A DNA stretch of 64,000 bases from Ancylobacter radicis (GCF_018449475.1 NZ_JAHCQH010000004.1:186001-250000), one strand, 5' to 3'. Positions 9,272-18,389 are shown, counted from the stretch's first letter. Numbers and translations are program-made. The notes: generated from the letters alone by a model not told the origin.

Positions 9272-10345
9272 CTAAATGCCCCGTCGGACGCGATCGCTCA
9301 GGTTGCGCCGCTCGCGGATGATGGAGTCGAGTGCGACCTGCTGGGCCGGCGTGCGCGGCAGCTGGTCGAGCTGGTCGAGCTGATTGAGCGCGACAAGGCG
9401 CAGAAGGTCGTCACGCACCTCGCCATTATCCTCGCGCGGCAGGGCGGCGACGATCTGGATGTGCTCGGGCGCCAGCAGGTCCGGCAGATCAGCGGCGAGC
9501 CGGGCGCGCAGCGCCTCCTCGCTGACATCATCGGCTTCGACGAAAGCGTAGAGGCCGAAGCTGTGCCCGGCGGTGGGAAAGTCCGCGATCTGAACGCTTC
9601 GCACGCCGGGATGGGCGGCAAGCGCGGCGGCAAGGCGCGGTCCCTGCTCCATGGCGCGCGGGCCACGGCCTTCCGTGTCGTGGTAATTCAGCAGGCGGCG
9701 GGTGACGAAGTTGTAGACCTTCTTGCCGGTGCTCATCCAGATGCGGTTGAACAGGCTCTTGCGGGCGAGGATGCGCTTTTCCATTGAGGTCAGCGCCTCC
9801 GGGCAGAAGCTGCGCTTCTGCTTCAGGAGATGGCGGATATCCTCATAGGCGGCGATGCGGAAGACCTTGCTGCGCCGCTCAAAACAAAAGGCGAGCTGGA
9901 AGTCCATCAGCACCGCGCGCCCGTCGGCGGCGTAGAGCCAGTTTTGCGGCTTGGCGAGGTCGTTATGGGCGATGCGGCGACGATGCACCTCGCGCAGCCC
10001 CTGCCGGGCCGAGCGGAAATAGGCGACGTCGCCCATGGGTCGGGCGATCTGCAGCGGAATACCATCGACGAAGCCGCGCACCAGATAGCCTTCTTCCAGC
10101 GCATAGACCGGCACCGTATGGCCGCTGCCCTCGGCCCGGCGCAGGGCACGGGCCTCGCGGCGGGCGAAGTGGCGGGCGAGCGGCTTTACCCACCATTTCA
10201 CGTCGTCATAGCGCCGGCGCACGGCGGGCAGGGCTTGGCCGGCGTCATCGCGCCAGGTGCCCCGCTCGATGGTGCTGAAGATGTCGCGCTTGAGCACAGT
10301 TTCGCACTCGAAGACGCCGGTCGGGGAAGAGGAGTGAGCGGTCAC
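9272..10345 (-). CDS. Protein-kinase-like protein fused to an AMP-ligase C-terminal-like domain
   Basis: A 357-residue two-part protein. Residues 15-180 look like a bacterial small-molecule or protein kinase: a catalytic-loop motif HNDLAKPQN at 127-135 and MDFQLA at 147-152 in place of the DFG metal site; the N-lobe is short and a clear glycine loop is not visible. Residues 245-320 resemble the mobile C-terminal domain of acyl-CoA synthetases and AMP ligases ([10 protein letters not shown], then a Pro-x-His-Ile segment, [15 protein letters not shown]), but the usual catalytic lysine after the Asn-Gly is glutamate 309. The GTG start at 10345 overlaps the trmFO stop as GTGA, so it is co-translated with trmFO. 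Substrate unknown. The kinase call is fairly firm; the second domain is my reading of motifs. Confidence 0.7.
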   Translation of the reverse strand: MTAHSSSPTGVFECETVLKRDIFSTIERGTWRDDAGQALPAVRRRYDDVKWWVKPLARHFARREARALRRAEGSGHTVPVYALEEGYLVRGFVDGIPLQIARPMGDVAYFRSARQGLREVHRRRIAHNDLAKPQNWLYAADGRAVLMDFQLAFCFERRSKVFRIAAYEDIRHLLKQKRSFCPEALTSMEKRILARKSLFNRIWMSTGKKVYNFVTRRLLNYHDTEGRGPRAMEQGPRLAAALAAHPGVRSVQIADFPTAGHSFGLYAFVEADDVSEEALRARLAADLPDLLAPEHIQIVAALPREDNGEVRDDLLRLVALNQLDQLDQLPRTPAQQVALDSIIRERRNLSDRVRRGI

Positions 10346-11775
10346 GCGGCGGCCTCAGAGGCAAGGTCGGCATGGGCACGGGCGAAGGCATCCATCTCGC
10401 TCAGCGCGCGCGCGGCCATCAACTGTTTCTTGGCGACCGTTTTCTGGTTGCCGCGCAGGCGGTTACCCTCGGCATCGCGGGTCGGGTTGGCGTGCAGCGG
10501 CGGGAACAGGCCGAAATTGATGTTCATCGGCTGGAAGGAGCGCGGGCCGGCTTCCACGGTCTCGATGTGACCGCCGGTGATGTGGTTCAGCAGCGCGCCA
10601 TGGGCCGTGGTGGCCGGCGGAGGTTCCATGACACCGCCGAGGCGCTCGGCACTGGCGAACAGGCCGGCCATCAGCCCCATGGCGGAGCTTTCCACATAGC
10701 CTTCGCAGCCGGTGATCTGGCCGGCGAAGCGGAGGCGGGGGGCGGCTTTGAGGCGGAGTGTGGGATCGAGCAGCTTGGGCGAATTGAGGTAGGTGTTGCG
10801 GTGCAAGCCGCCGAGGCGGGCGAATTCGGCCTTTTCCAGACCGGGAATCATGCGGAAGATCCGCACCTGCTCGGCATGGCGCGTCTTGGTCTGGAAGCCG
10901 ACCATATTATAGAGCGTTCCCAAGGCGTTATCCTGCCGGAGCTGGACCACGGCATAGGGTTTGACGGTCGGGTTGTGGGCGTTGGTGAGACCCATCGGCT
11001 TCATCGGGCCGTGGCGCAGCGTCTCCGGGCCGCGCACGGCCATCACCTCGATCGGCAAACAGCCGTCGAAATAGGGCGTCGCGGCTTCGAAATCGCGGAA
11101 CGGGACGGTGTCGGAAGCGACCAGCGCGGCGACGAACGCCTCGTACTGCGCCTTGTCCATCGGGCAGTTGATATAGTCCGCGCCGGTGCCGCCGGGACCC
11201 ACCTTGTCATAGCGCGACTGGAACCAGCACACGTCCATGTCTATGGAATCAAAGTGAATTATCGGCGCGATGGCGTCGAAGAAAGCGAGCGCGCTCTCCT
11301 CGGTGCGGGCGCGGATGGCCTCGGCCAGAGCCGGGGAGGTGAGGGGGCCGGTGGCGATGATGACGCTGTCCCAGTCCTCCGGCGGCAAGCCGTCCACCTC
11401 GCCGCGCTCCACCGTGATCAGCGGATGGGTGGTGATGGCGGCGGTGACGGCAGCGGCGAAGCCCTCGCGATCCACCGCCAGCGCGCCGCCGGCCGGGATC
11501 TGGTGCGCGTCGGCGCAGGCCATGATGAGCGAGCCGAGGCGGCGCATCTCGGCGTGCAGGACACCAACGGCATTATTGGAAGAATCGTCTGATCTGAAGG
11601 AGTTGGAGCAGACCAGCTCGGCCAGGTCCTCGCTCTTGTGGGCCTCCGTGCCGCGCACGGGGCGCATCTCGTGCATCACCACGGGCACGCCGCGCCGGGC
11701 GATCTGCCAGGCGGCTTCGCAGCCGGCGAGGCCGCCGCCGATGATGTGGACCGGACCCTTGTGCGAACTCATCAT
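10342..11775 (-). CDS. trmFO: Methylenetetrahydrofolate-tRNA-(uracil-5-)-methyltransferase TrmFO
   Basis: A 477-residue flavoenzyme that methylates U54 in the T-loop of tRNAs using methylenetetrahydrofolate and reduced FAD. The FAD dinucleotide-binding motif [15 protein letters not shown] is at residues 9-23; [10 protein letters not shown] carries one conserved cysteine region and the C-terminal block has [18 protein letters not shown], both diagnostic of TrmFO rather than the related GidA/MnmG. The length is normal for the family. The 3' end overlaps the start of the kinase-like gene. Folate-dependent TrmFO replaces SAM-dependent TrmA in alphaproteobacteria, consistent with the inferred lineage. 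The start at 11775 reads Met-Met; either could be used. Confidence 0.95.
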   Translation of the reverse strand: MMSSHKGPVHIIGGGLAGCEAAWQIARRGVPVVMHEMRPVRGTEAHKSEDLAELVCSNSFRSDDSSNNAVGVLHAEMRRLGSLIMACADAHQIPAGGALAVDREGFAAAVTAAITTHPLITVERGEVDGLPPEDWDSVIIATGPLTSPALAEAIRARTEESALAFFDAIAPIIHFDSIDMDVCWFQSRYDKVGPGGTGADYINCPMDKAQYEAFVAALVASDTVPFRDFEAATPYFDGCLPIEVMAVRGPETLRHGPMKPMGLTNAHNPTVKPYAVVQLRQDNALGTLYNMVGFQTKTRHAEQVRIFRMIPGLEKAEFARLGGLHRNTYLNSPKLLDPTLRLKAAPRLRFAGQITGCEGYVESSAMGLMAGLFASAERLGGVMEPPPATTAHGALLNHITGGHIETVEAGPRSFQPMNINFGLFPPLHANPTRDAEGNRLRGNQKTVAKKQLMAARALSEMDAFARAHADLASEAAA

Positions 11776-11843
11776 GATCCCGTTGGACTGCTCTGCCGGA
11801 TGCCTTCAGACGCGCGCCTTAGCACGGAACCGGGCCAAAAAAG

Positions 11844-11873
11844 AAACGGCCCCGGAAAATTCCGGGGCCGTTT
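11844..11873 (-). terminator. Rho-independent terminator after the DUF1127 gene
   Basis: A perfect 14-bp inverted repeat (AAACGGCCCCGGAA and its complement) around a two-base centre, so the real loop is a few bases wider. An A-run on one side and a T-run on the other make it usable in both directions. It follows the leftward DUF1127 gene and precedes trmFO, separating the two units. Confidence 0.8.
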
Positions 11874-11934
11874 CCTGGTTCGATGAGGTGGACGATCAGT
11901 CCAATGAGACCAGCTCATCGGGTCGTCCGACCAA

Positions 11935-12096
11935 TCAGGCCGCGGCAGCGGCCTGACGGGCGACGCGGGTGATCTCGCCACGGGTGACGTTGATGTCAGC
12001 CAGCGTGCGGTCGTCGAGCTGCGACAGCTCGAGAAGGGTGCGGCGGTACGCCTGCCAGCGGCGGATCTGCTTGGCAACAAGGCCCCAGAGCAGCAT
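11935..12096 (-). CDS. DUF1127 family microprotein
   Basis: A 53-residue basic protein: an aromatic/arginine-rich first half (IRRWQAYRRTLLELSQLDDR) and a second half with LADINVTRGEI, which is the DUF1127 (YjiS-like) pattern. ATG at 12096, TGA at 11935-11937, followed by a strong terminator at 11844-11873. Small DUF1127 proteins in alphaproteobacteria have been linked to RNA turnover and to phosphate, carbon and stress physiology; the exact role here is unknown. It stands alone between trmFO and metY, so it is probably monocistronic. Confidence 0.82.
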   Translation of the reverse strand: MLLWGLVAKQIRRWQAYRRTLLELSQLDDRTLADINVTRGEITRVARQAAAAA

Positions 12097-12299
12097 GTGA
12101 AGTCTCCATCAGCTTCGGACACGGATCGCGGCCGCCCCTCACCGGGGGTAGCTGCACGTCCGTTAATCAGTTCGCTGCCTATATATTCGACACTCTGCTC
12201 ATTCGGTAGGAAGTATACCGCATCCCAGCCCTGCGCCGCCCGCATGCCAAACTCATAAATCGTTCATCTTCCGCAAGGCTGGCGACAGCCCGGTGTGAA

Positions 12300-13589
12300 T
12301 CAGGCGCCCGCCAGCGCCTGTTCCAGATCGGCGATGATGTCGGCCGCATCCTCGATGCCGATGGAGACGCGGATCACCTCCGGCCCCGCCCCGGCCGCGC
12401 TTTTCTGCTCGTCGGCAAGCTGGCGGTGGGTGGTGGAGGCCGGGTGGATGATCAGCGAGCGGGTGTCGCCAATATTGGCGAGGTGGGAGAACAGCTTCAC
12501 GCCCGAGACCACGGCGACGCCGGCCTCATAGCCGCCCTTGAGCCCGAAGGTGAACACCGCGCCGCCGCCCTTGGGCGCGTAATGCCGGGCGAGGTTGTAA
12601 TAGCGGTCGCCCGGCAGGCCCGGATAGCTCACCCATTCCACCTTGGGGTGGTCGGCCAGGAAGGTGGCGACGGCCAGCGCGTTGTCGCAATGGCGCTGCA
12701 TGCGCAGCGGCAGCGTCTCGATGCCGGTAAGCAGCAGGAAGGCGTTGAAGGGCGAGAGTGCCGGGCCGAGATCGCGCAGGCCGAGCACGCGCGCGGCAAT
12801 GGCGAAGGCGAAATTGCCGAAGGCCTCGCCGATCACCACGCCCTCATATTCCGGGCGCGGCTGCGACAGGAAGGGATAGCGCCCCTCGCGCAGCCAGTTG
12901 AACGAACCGCCATCGACCAGCAGGCCGCCGATCGAGTTGCCATGGCCGCCGAGGAACTTGGTGGCGGAATGGATGATGATGTCGGCGCCATGCTCGAAGG
13001 GGCGGATCAGATAGGGCGTCGCCAGCGTGTTGTCGACGATGAGCGGCACGCCGGCGCGCTTGGCGATCTTCGCGATGGCGGCAATGTCGGTGACGATGCC
13101 GCCGGGATTGGCGATGGATTCGATGAAGATCGCCTTGGTCTTGGGCGAAATGGCCCGCTCGAAGGAGGCGATGTCGTCGGAATCGGCCCACACCACGTTC
13201 CAGCCGAAGCTCTTGAAGGCGTGGTTGAACTGGTTGATCGAGCCGCCATAGAGCTTGCGCGCGGCGATGAATTCGTCGCCCGGCTGAAGCAGGGTCTGGA
13301 AGGCGAGAAGCTGTGCGGCATGGCCCGAGGCCACCGCCAGCGCCGCCGTGCCGCCTTCGAGCGCGGCGACGCGCTCCTCCAGCACCGCATTGGTCGGGTT
13401 GCCGATGCGCGTATAGATATTGCCGAACGCTTTCAGCCCGAACAGCGAGGCGGCGTGGTCGACATCGTCGAACACGAAGGAGGTGGTCTGGTAGATCGGC
13501 GTGGCGCGCGCCTTGGTCGTCGGGTCCGGCTGGGCGCCGGCATGAACGGCGAGGGTGGCAAAGCCGGGGGAAGTCGGGCTATCGGTCAT
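12300..13589 (-). CDS. metY: O-acetylhomoserine aminocarboxypropyltransferase / sulfhydrylase
   Basis: A 429-residue PLP enzyme of the Cys/Met metabolism family that makes homocysteine from O-acetylhomoserine and sulphide (or methionine with methanethiol). The PLP lysine is Lys211 in SATKFLGGHG; YTRIGNPTN near residue 60, the LYGGSINQF region and the C-terminal HPASTTHRQL block are all diagnostic for MetY-type enzymes rather than the shorter MetB/MetC group. About 430 residues is the normal MetY length. It stands alone on the minus strand with an AT-rich leader upstream. GGAGG precedes the ATG by a few bases. Confidence 0.95.
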   Translation of the reverse strand: MTDSPTSPGFATLAVHAGAQPDPTTKARATPIYQTTSFVFDDVDHAASLFGLKAFGNIYTRIGNPTNAVLEERVAALEGGTAALAVASGHAAQLLAFQTLLQPGDEFIAARKLYGGSINQFNHAFKSFGWNVVWADSDDIASFERAISPKTKAIFIESIANPGGIVTDIAAIAKIAKRAGVPLIVDNTLATPYLIRPFEHGADIIIHSATKFLGGHGNSIGGLLVDGGSFNWLREGRYPFLSQPRPEYEGVVIGEAFGNFAFAIAARVLGLRDLGPALSPFNAFLLLTGIETLPLRMQRHCDNALAVATFLADHPKVEWVSYPGLPGDRYYNLARHYAPKGGGAVFTFGLKGGYEAGVAVVSGVKLFSHLANIGDTRSLIIHPASTTHRQLADEQKSAAGAGPEVIRVSIGIEDAADIIADLEQALAGA

Positions 13590-13897
13590 CTGGCGTCCTC
13601 CTTGGCCGTCCGCGGGCGAGACGCGGCCGGTATGGTCATCCGTCAGGGCATCCTTGCCGGTTCGGTAAAAAACGCAAGGTGTCTGGAAAAATATTTAAAT
13701 TACATTTAATGGAGGTTGTATAGCCGGCGCCCGCCGCGGGTCAGCCTGGCGCCAGCCGGGTGCGCGAAGTCCGGTGCGGGGCGGCAGCGGCGGCCCGGCC
13801 TGGGTAGCGGCGCCTTGATGGCGTTGGCGGACGCCTCGGCGCTGCGGTTTGCGGTGCTCGCCGCCGCCGTCTGCCGCCCCACCAATTTCACCATGAT
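13590..13897. other. metY leader and promoter region
   Basis: About 308 bp between metY and the CoA-binding gene. The metY-proximal part has an unusually AT-rich block at 13688-13710, likely the promoter area, and between it and metY a short stem on the minus strand (CCTTGC pairing with GCAAGG around a 16-base loop, about 13650-13680). I do not recognise a SAM-II or SAM/SAH riboswitch. The right part (13730-13897) is GC-rich and I see no supported gene in it. Confidence 0.45.
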
Positions 13898-14338
13898 TCA
13901 GCTTCGCGGCGGCACGCGCAGGCGCGGAATCTCGATCGCCGGGCAGCGATCCATGATGATCGCGAGGCCGGCCTGTTCCGCCGTGGCGGCGGCCGTGTCG
14001 TCGTGCACGTCGAGCTGGGTCCAGATCAGCGCCGGCCGGGGCGACAGGGCGAGTGTCTCCTCGACCACGCCGGCCAGATATTCCGGCGCCCGGAATACAT
14101 CGACCATGTCGATCGGCTCCGGCACATCGGCGAGCCGCGCATAGGTCGGCAGGCCGGCAATGTCGCGCCCGGCCTGGCCGGGATTGATGGCGAACACCCG
14201 GTAGCCATGCCGGGCGAGAAACTGGGCGACGCGATGGCTGGGGCGGGCCGGATTGGGGCTCGCCCCGACCACGGCGATGCTGCGCACGCGGGTGAGCCAG
14301 CCGGCCAGCATGGCGTCGTCATAATGATCGTGGTTCAT
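13898..14338 (-). CDS. CoA-binding domain protein (YccU-like)
   Basis: A 146-residue single-domain Rossmann protein of the CoA_binding_2 family. The nucleotide-binding segment IAVVGASPNPARPSHRVAQFL near residues 21-41 and the later VDVFRAPEYL and LIWTQLDVHD motifs match the YccU/succinyl-CoA-synthetase-alpha-like group, which binds CoA but lacks the ligase catalytic domain. The chosen ATG at 14338 has a purine-rich GGGAAGGGTGAG directly upstream. The cellular role of the family is not established. It is a single gene divergent from rplM. Confidence 0.85.
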   Translation of the reverse strand: MNHDHYDDAMLAGWLTRVRSIAVVGASPNPARPSHRVAQFLARHGYRVFAINPGQAGRDIAGLPTYARLADVPEPIDMVDVFRAPEYLAGVVEETLALSPRPALIWTQLDVHDDTAAATAEQAGLAIIMDRCPAIEIPRLRVPPRS

Positions 14339-14546
14339 CTCACCCTTCCCTGTCGCGGTGTTTTCTTCGAGATAGGCGCCGCAGGGCGCGAAATCCATGG
14401 CGCGGAATCCATTCTCGACCCTCGCGGGTGGGGGATTGGCGGCCTTCAGCGGGCGGAATGAGCGATTTTAGGACCTTAGCGGCAGGTAATAATATACCGA
14501 TATCGTAACGTATTGATTTTGAAGAGGTTTTTGGCGTGTTCGTGGA

Positions 14547-14575
14547 TTGACGTTGCGCGCGGGCTGCGCTAGAAG
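14547..14575 (+). promoter_or_regulatory. Putative housekeeping promoter of rplM-rpsI
   Basis: TTGACG at 14547-14552, a 17-base spacer and TAGAAG at 14570-14575, about 60 bp ahead of the rplM start. The -35 box and spacing fit the alphaproteobacterial vegetative consensus; the -10 box is only a partial match. Confidence 0.5.
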
Positions 14576-14636
14576 CCGCGCCACGAGAGAAGTGCCGCCG
14601 CCTAAGGTGGGCACCCCTTGAATATTGGACATTCCC

Positions 14637-15098
14637 ATGAAGACGTTTTCGGCAAAACCGGCCGACGTAGACAAGAAGTGGGTCGTGATCGACGCGTCCG
14701 GCCTCGTCGTCGGTCGTCTCGCCACGATCATCGCGACCCGCCTCAAGGGCAAGCACAAGCCGACCTACACCCCCCACGTTGATTGCGGCGACAACATCGT
14801 CGTCATCAACGCCGAGAAGGTGGTTCTGTCCGGCAACAAGCGCGCCGCCAAGGTCTATTACCACCACACCGGCTTCCCGGGCGGCATCAAGGAGCGGACT
14901 GCGAAGTTCATCCTTGAAGGGCGCTTCCCCGAGCGCGTGGTCGAGAAGGCGGTCGAGCGCATGCTGGCGCGCGGCCCCCTCGGCCGCAAGCTGATGGGCA
15001 ATCTGCGCGTCTACAAGGGCGCCAGCCACCCGCATGAGGCCCAGCAGCCGGTCGCGCTCGACGTCGCCGCGCTCAACCGTAAGAATGTGGGGAACTGA
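14637..15098 (+). CDS. rplM: 50S ribosomal protein L13
   Basis: A 153-residue protein with the full L13 pattern: [18 protein letters not shown] at the N-terminus, [15 protein letters not shown], then [10 protein letters not shown] and the [19 protein letters not shown] block. L13 is an early-assembling large-subunit protein bound to 23S rRNA. The ATG at 14637 is preferred over an upstream TTG at 14625, because family members begin MKTFSAKP. It is followed by rpsI after two bases, the conserved rplM-rpsI operon. Confidence 0.97.
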   Translation: MKTFSAKPADVDKKWVVIDASGLVVGRLATIIATRLKGKHKPTYTPHVDCGDNIVVINAEKVVLSGNKRAAKVYYHHTGFPGGIKERTAKFILEGRFPERVVEKAVERMLARGPLGRKLMGNLRVYKGASHPHEAQQPVALDVAALNRKNVGN

Positions 15099-15100
15099 TC

Positions 15101-15577
15101 ATGGCTGAGCTCATCCAGTCGCTCGACGGGCTCGAGGCCCTGAAGCCGCAGGTCGTCGAAGCTCCCAAGCATGTCCAGAAGCTGGACCGCCAGGGCCGCT
15201 CCTACGCCACCGGCAAGCGCAAGAACGCGGTCGCCCGCGTGTGGATCCGCCCCGGCACGGGCAAGATCCTGGTCAACGAGCGCGATATCGAGACCTATTT
15301 CGCTCGCCCGGTGCTGCGCCTGATCATCCAGCAGCCCTTCTCCTGCGCGACCCGTACCGGCCAGTATGACGTGGTTGCCACCGTCTCCGGCGGCGGCCTC
15401 TCCGGCCAGGCCGGCGCGCTGCGCCACGGCATCTCGCGCGCGCTCACCTATTATGAGCCCGAGCTGCGTGGCCCGCTCAAGAAGGGTGGCTTCCTGACCC
15501 GCGATTCGCGCGTCGTCGAGCGTAAGAAGTACGGCAAGGCCAAGGCCCGCCGCAGCTTCCAGTTCTCGAAGCGCTGA
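15101..15577 (+). CDS. rpsI: 30S ribosomal protein S9
   Basis: A 158-residue S9 with the alphaproteobacterial N-terminal extension (about 30 residues) before the core [15 protein letters not shown] motif. The internal [20 protein letters not shown] and the lysine/arginine C-terminal tail ending FQFSKR, which reaches the P-site tRNA anticodon, are intact. It is the second gene of the rplM operon and is closed by a strong terminator at 15580-15622. Confidence 0.97.
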   Translation: MAELIQSLDGLEALKPQVVEAPKHVQKLDRQGRSYATGKRKNAVARVWIRPGTGKILVNERDIETYFARPVLRLIIQQPFSCATRTGQYDVVATVSGGGLSGQAGALRHGISRALTYYEPELRGPLKKGGFLTRDSRVVERKKYGKAKARRSFQFSKR

Positions 15578-15579
15578 TC

Positions 15580-15622
15580 GGCTCCCGCGAGGGCGGGTTC
15601 TCCTGCGCGGGAGCCCGTTTTT
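15580..15622 (+). terminator. Terminator of the rplM-rpsI operon
   Basis: A 10-bp perfect stem (GGCTCCCGCG with CGCGGGAGCC) around a 16-base loop, directly followed by CG and a T-run, starting three bases after the rpsI stop. Confidence 0.85.
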
Positions 15623-15638
15623 CCGTGGACATATCGAC

Positions 15639-15668
15639 AAAGGGCAGGCCGCAGGGCCTGCCCTTTTG
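15639..15668 (+). terminator. Second terminator hairpin downstream of rpsI
   Basis: A perfect 12-bp stem (AAAGGGCAGGCC with its complement) with a GCAG tetraloop ending in a T-run. Two strong hairpins in tandem insulate the ribosomal operon from the diguanylate cyclase genes; this one also has A residues on the left arm and could work on the other strand. Confidence 0.8.
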
Positions 15669-15810
15669 TTTTGGGCCGCTTGGTCATTGGAACAGGTATC
15701 CCGGCCGGGTATTTCCGGGCAGAGTACCGGCGAGCGCGCGAGGTGTTTCGGGGCGGAAACCTTGCGGCCGGGCGCGAGGCTTGGGGGCCGGCATACAGAC
15801 CGGTTTATGG

Positions 15811-16995
15811 ATGGGGTTCGATCCCTGGACATTATGGGTGATCGTCGGCCTCGTCGGTCTGTTCTCCGCCGGCGCGACGCTTTTGGCCTGGTTGCTGGGC
15901 GGGCGTGAGCGGTACCTCGGCGAATGGGGGGTGAGCAGCCTGTTCCTGGCGCTCGGCGTCGACGGGCTGATCCTGCGCAACACCGCCCCGGCCCTCGTCT
16001 CCGTCCTGCTGGCCAATGCCGCGCTGCTGTTCGGCTTCGGTCTGCAATGGGCGGCGCTGCGCAGCTTCGCCGGCAAGGTCTGGCGCGGCTGGTGGCTGGC
16101 CGGCCTGCCGGTGCTGTGGTGCGGGCTCTGCCTGCTGCCCGCCTTCAGCGATTCCGCGGCTTCCCGCATCGCCCTGTTCGCCGTGTTCGCCGGCGTGCTG
16201 AACGTCGCGGCGATGCGCGAGATCTGGCGCGCCGAGATTCCCGTGCCGGGCCTGCGCTGGGGCCTTCTGGGCGTCTGTGGCGCCCTGCTGGTGCTCAATC
16301 TCGGCCGGCTGCCCCTGCTGATGCTGATGGCGCCGCAGGGGCGCGACATATCCATCATGTCCGCCGAGGCCGCGCTGTTCGGGCTGATCAGCATGGGGCT
16401 GATCGTGCTGGCCAGCTTCATGATGGTGTTTCTGGTGGGCGAGCCGGCTATGCGGGCGCTGCGCCAGGAGATGTGGCGGGACGAACTGACCGGCCTCGCC
16501 AACCGGCGCGGCTTCATCGAGGCGGCGCAGAAATGCTGCGCCCGTGGCGGCGCGCTGGCGCTGCTGATGATGGACCTTGATCACCTCAAGCAGATCAACG
16601 ACCGCTACGGCCATGCCGCCGGCGACCGGGTGCTGGCGCTGTTCGGCGAGATCCTGCGCCGCAACAGCTTTGCCGGTGCTCTGGCGGGCCGGCTCGGCGG
16701 CGAGGAATTCGCCGTGCTGCTGCCGGGTGTCGATCGGGAGGGCGCGCAGGCCGCCGCCGAGCGGCTGCGGCAGGCCTTCCGCGAGGCCAGCACCCACATC
16801 GCCCATGGCGCGGGCGTGCCGTCTTTCCTGGCCACGGTGAGCGTCGGCATTGCCACAGGCGCGGCGGCGCCGGCCTGCGACGAGGAGGAGGCGCAGCGCC
16901 GGCTGGAGCGGCTCTGCGCGCAGGCGGATGCCGCGCTCTACCGCGCCAAGCAGCAGGGCCGCGACCGCGTGGAAATGCGCGAAGCCATCATCTGA
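15811..16995 (+). CDS. Membrane-anchored diguanylate cyclase (GGDEF domain), first of two paralogues
   Basis: A 394-residue protein: about six transmembrane helices in residues 5-205, then a GGDEF domain from about residue 220. The catalytic half has DELTGLANRRGF, MDLDHLKQINDRYGHAAGD and the active-site loop RLGGEEF, a catalytically competent variant of GGDEF, so it should make c-di-GMP from GTP. I see no clear RxxD inhibitory site just before the loop. The ATG at 15811 is chosen because the next gene begins with the same DPWTLW segment at its N-terminus. It is followed after about 100 bp by its paralogue, which points to a local duplication. The membrane part may sense an unknown signal. Confidence 0.9.
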   Translation: MGFDPWTLWVIVGLVGLFSAGATLLAWLLGGRERYLGEWGVSSLFLALGVDGLILRNTAPALVSVLLANAALLFGFGLQWAALRSFAGKVWRGWWLAGLPVLWCGLCLLPAFSDSAASRIALFAVFAGVLNVAAMREIWRAEIPVPGLRWGLLGVCGALLVLNLGRLPLLMLMAPQGRDISIMSAEAALFGLISMGLIVLASFMMVFLVGEPAMRALRQEMWRDELTGLANRRGFIEAAQKCCARGGALALLMMDLDHLKQINDRYGHAAGDRVLALFGEILRRNSFAGALAGRLGGEEFAVLLPGVDREGAQAAAERLRQAFREASTHIAHGAGVPSFLATVSVGIATGAAAPACDEEEAQRRLERLCAQADAALYRAKQQGRDRVEMREAII

Positions 16996-17092
16996 GCGGG
17001 GGCGTCCGCCAATAGTACGTGGAAGGCCTGCTTCCGTGGCAGGCGGAAATGTCTATGATACCGTTCCGGAAACCCGAAGCGTTGTGGTGACC

Positions 17093-18286
17093 ATGCTGGA
17101 TCCGTGGACGCTGTGGGCCGTGCTCACCGTCGTCGTCGCGCTGCTCGCCGCGGGAATGCTGTTCGTCTGGTGGCTCACCCCCAGTGAGCCGTCGCTGGCG
17201 CACTGGGTGATCAGCCTCCTGCTGTTCATCGTCGGCGTTCTCGGCGGAATCTTTCGCGCGGAACTGCCCTATGTGGTTGGCGTGGGCTTGGCCAATGCCT
17301 GCTTCATCGCGGCCTATGCGCAGCTCTGGAGCGGGCTGCGCCGATTCGACGGGCGCCCCGTTCCGCTGCTGCTCGACTGGATCGCGCCCGCGGCCTGGGT
17401 CGTGCTGATTCTGGTGCCGCCCTTCAGCGAGACGCCGGAGGCACGCGTGGCGTTGATCTCGGTGATGATCGCCGGGATGACGCTGCTGGCGCTGGAACAG
17501 CTCTGGCGCGGCGGGCTGCGGGCCTCGAAGGCGCGCATGGCGCTGTTCGTCGCGCTCGCCGTCGCGATGGTGATGAACCTGCTGCGCATTCCCTATCTGC
17601 ATGCCCAGATCCGCGACGACCGCGTCGAGCTGTTCAACAGCCCGGAGATGGCGTGGTTCGGCCTGCTCGGCATCGCACTGGGCATCCTCACCTGTTTCTC
17701 GGTCGTGCTGATGGTGCGCGAACGCGCCGAACAGCAGTACCGGCAGGCGGCCGAGAGGGATGAACTGACGGGCCTGCTCAACCGGCGCGGTTTCATGCAG
17801 CAGGCGGTCGGGGCGGCGGCGGCCGGCGGGCCGCTGGCGGTGATGTTTCTCGATCTCGACCATTTCAAGCAGATCAATGACCGCTTCGGCCATGCCGCCG
17901 GCGACAGCGTGCTGGTGCTGTTCGCCCGCGTGCTGCGCGACAATGTGCGCGCCGGCGACGTGATCGGCCGGGTCGGCGGCGAGGAATTCGTCGTGCTGCT
18001 GCCCGGTGCCGACGATGCGACGGCCCGTCTTGCCGCCGAGCGCGTGCAGCGCGGGCTGAAGGAGGCGGCGATCAGCCTGCACATGGGCGGGGAGGGGGCG
18101 CCGGTGGAGTGCACCGCCAGCATCGGGCTCGCCATCGCCGCCTTGCCGGCGGCCGGCTCGGCGCCCGTGCTGGAGGGGCGGCTGCGCATCCTCATGGACC
18201 GGGCCGACGCGGTGCTCTACCGCGCCAAGAGCGGCGGGCGAAACCGCATCGAGGTGGTGCGGGTGGAGCCGATCACGACCGGCTGA
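17093..18286 (+). CDS. Membrane-anchored diguanylate cyclase (GGDEF domain), second paralogue
   Basis: A 397-residue protein with the same plan as the gene before it: N-terminal MLDPWTLWAV, about six hydrophobic helices to residue 210, and a GGDEF domain with DELTGLLNRRGF, LDLDHFKQINDRFGHAAGD and RVGGEEF. The catalytic residues are present, so c-di-GMP synthesis is expected. The membrane halves are more diverged than the catalytic halves, which suggests that the two enzymes respond to different inputs. In-frame upstream codons exist but lie in the intergenic gap and do not extend the family match. A terminator used by glnA lies 78 bp downstream. Confidence 0.9.
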   Translation: MLDPWTLWAVLTVVVALLAAGMLFVWWLTPSEPSLAHWVISLLLFIVGVLGGIFRAELPYVVGVGLANACFIAAYAQLWSGLRRFDGRPVPLLLDWIAPAAWVVLILVPPFSETPEARVALISVMIAGMTLLALEQLWRGGLRASKARMALFVALAVAMVMNLLRIPYLHAQIRDDRVELFNSPEMAWFGLLGIALGILTCFSVVLMVRERAEQQYRQAAERDELTGLLNRRGFMQQAVGAAAAGGPLAVMFLDLDHFKQINDRFGHAAGDSVLVLFARVLRDNVRAGDVIGRVGGEEFVVLLPGADDATARLAAERVQRGLKEAAISLHMGGEGAPVECTASIGLAIAALPAAGSAPVLEGRLRILMDRADAVLYRAKSGGRNRIEVVRVEPITTG

Positions 18287-18363
18287 GGCCGGTTGCGGCC
18301 GTTCATCGCCCGCAGTCATTGGCCGGGAGTCATGGTCCAAAAGTCATGGCCCGTGCCAACGAA

Positions 18364-18389
18364 AAAGGGGCGCCCGAGGGCGCCCCTTT
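18364..18389 (-). terminator. glnA terminator between convergent genes
   Basis: A perfect 12-bp stem (AAAGGGGCGCCC with GGGCGCCCCTTT) around a two-base centre; on the minus strand it ends in five T residues 20 bp after the glnA stop. It can also stop readthrough from the diguanylate cyclase gene. Confidence 0.82.

Noticed and set aside
13590-13720. SAM-II or SAM/SAH riboswitch ahead of metY
   Set aside because: The conserved loop and pseudoknot sequences of those classes are not present; only a short stem is seen.
13706-13894. Possible 62-residue protein on the minus strand between metY and the CoA-binding gene
   Set aside because: Low-complexity Ala/Arg/Pro translation, no ribosome-binding site of note, and no family.
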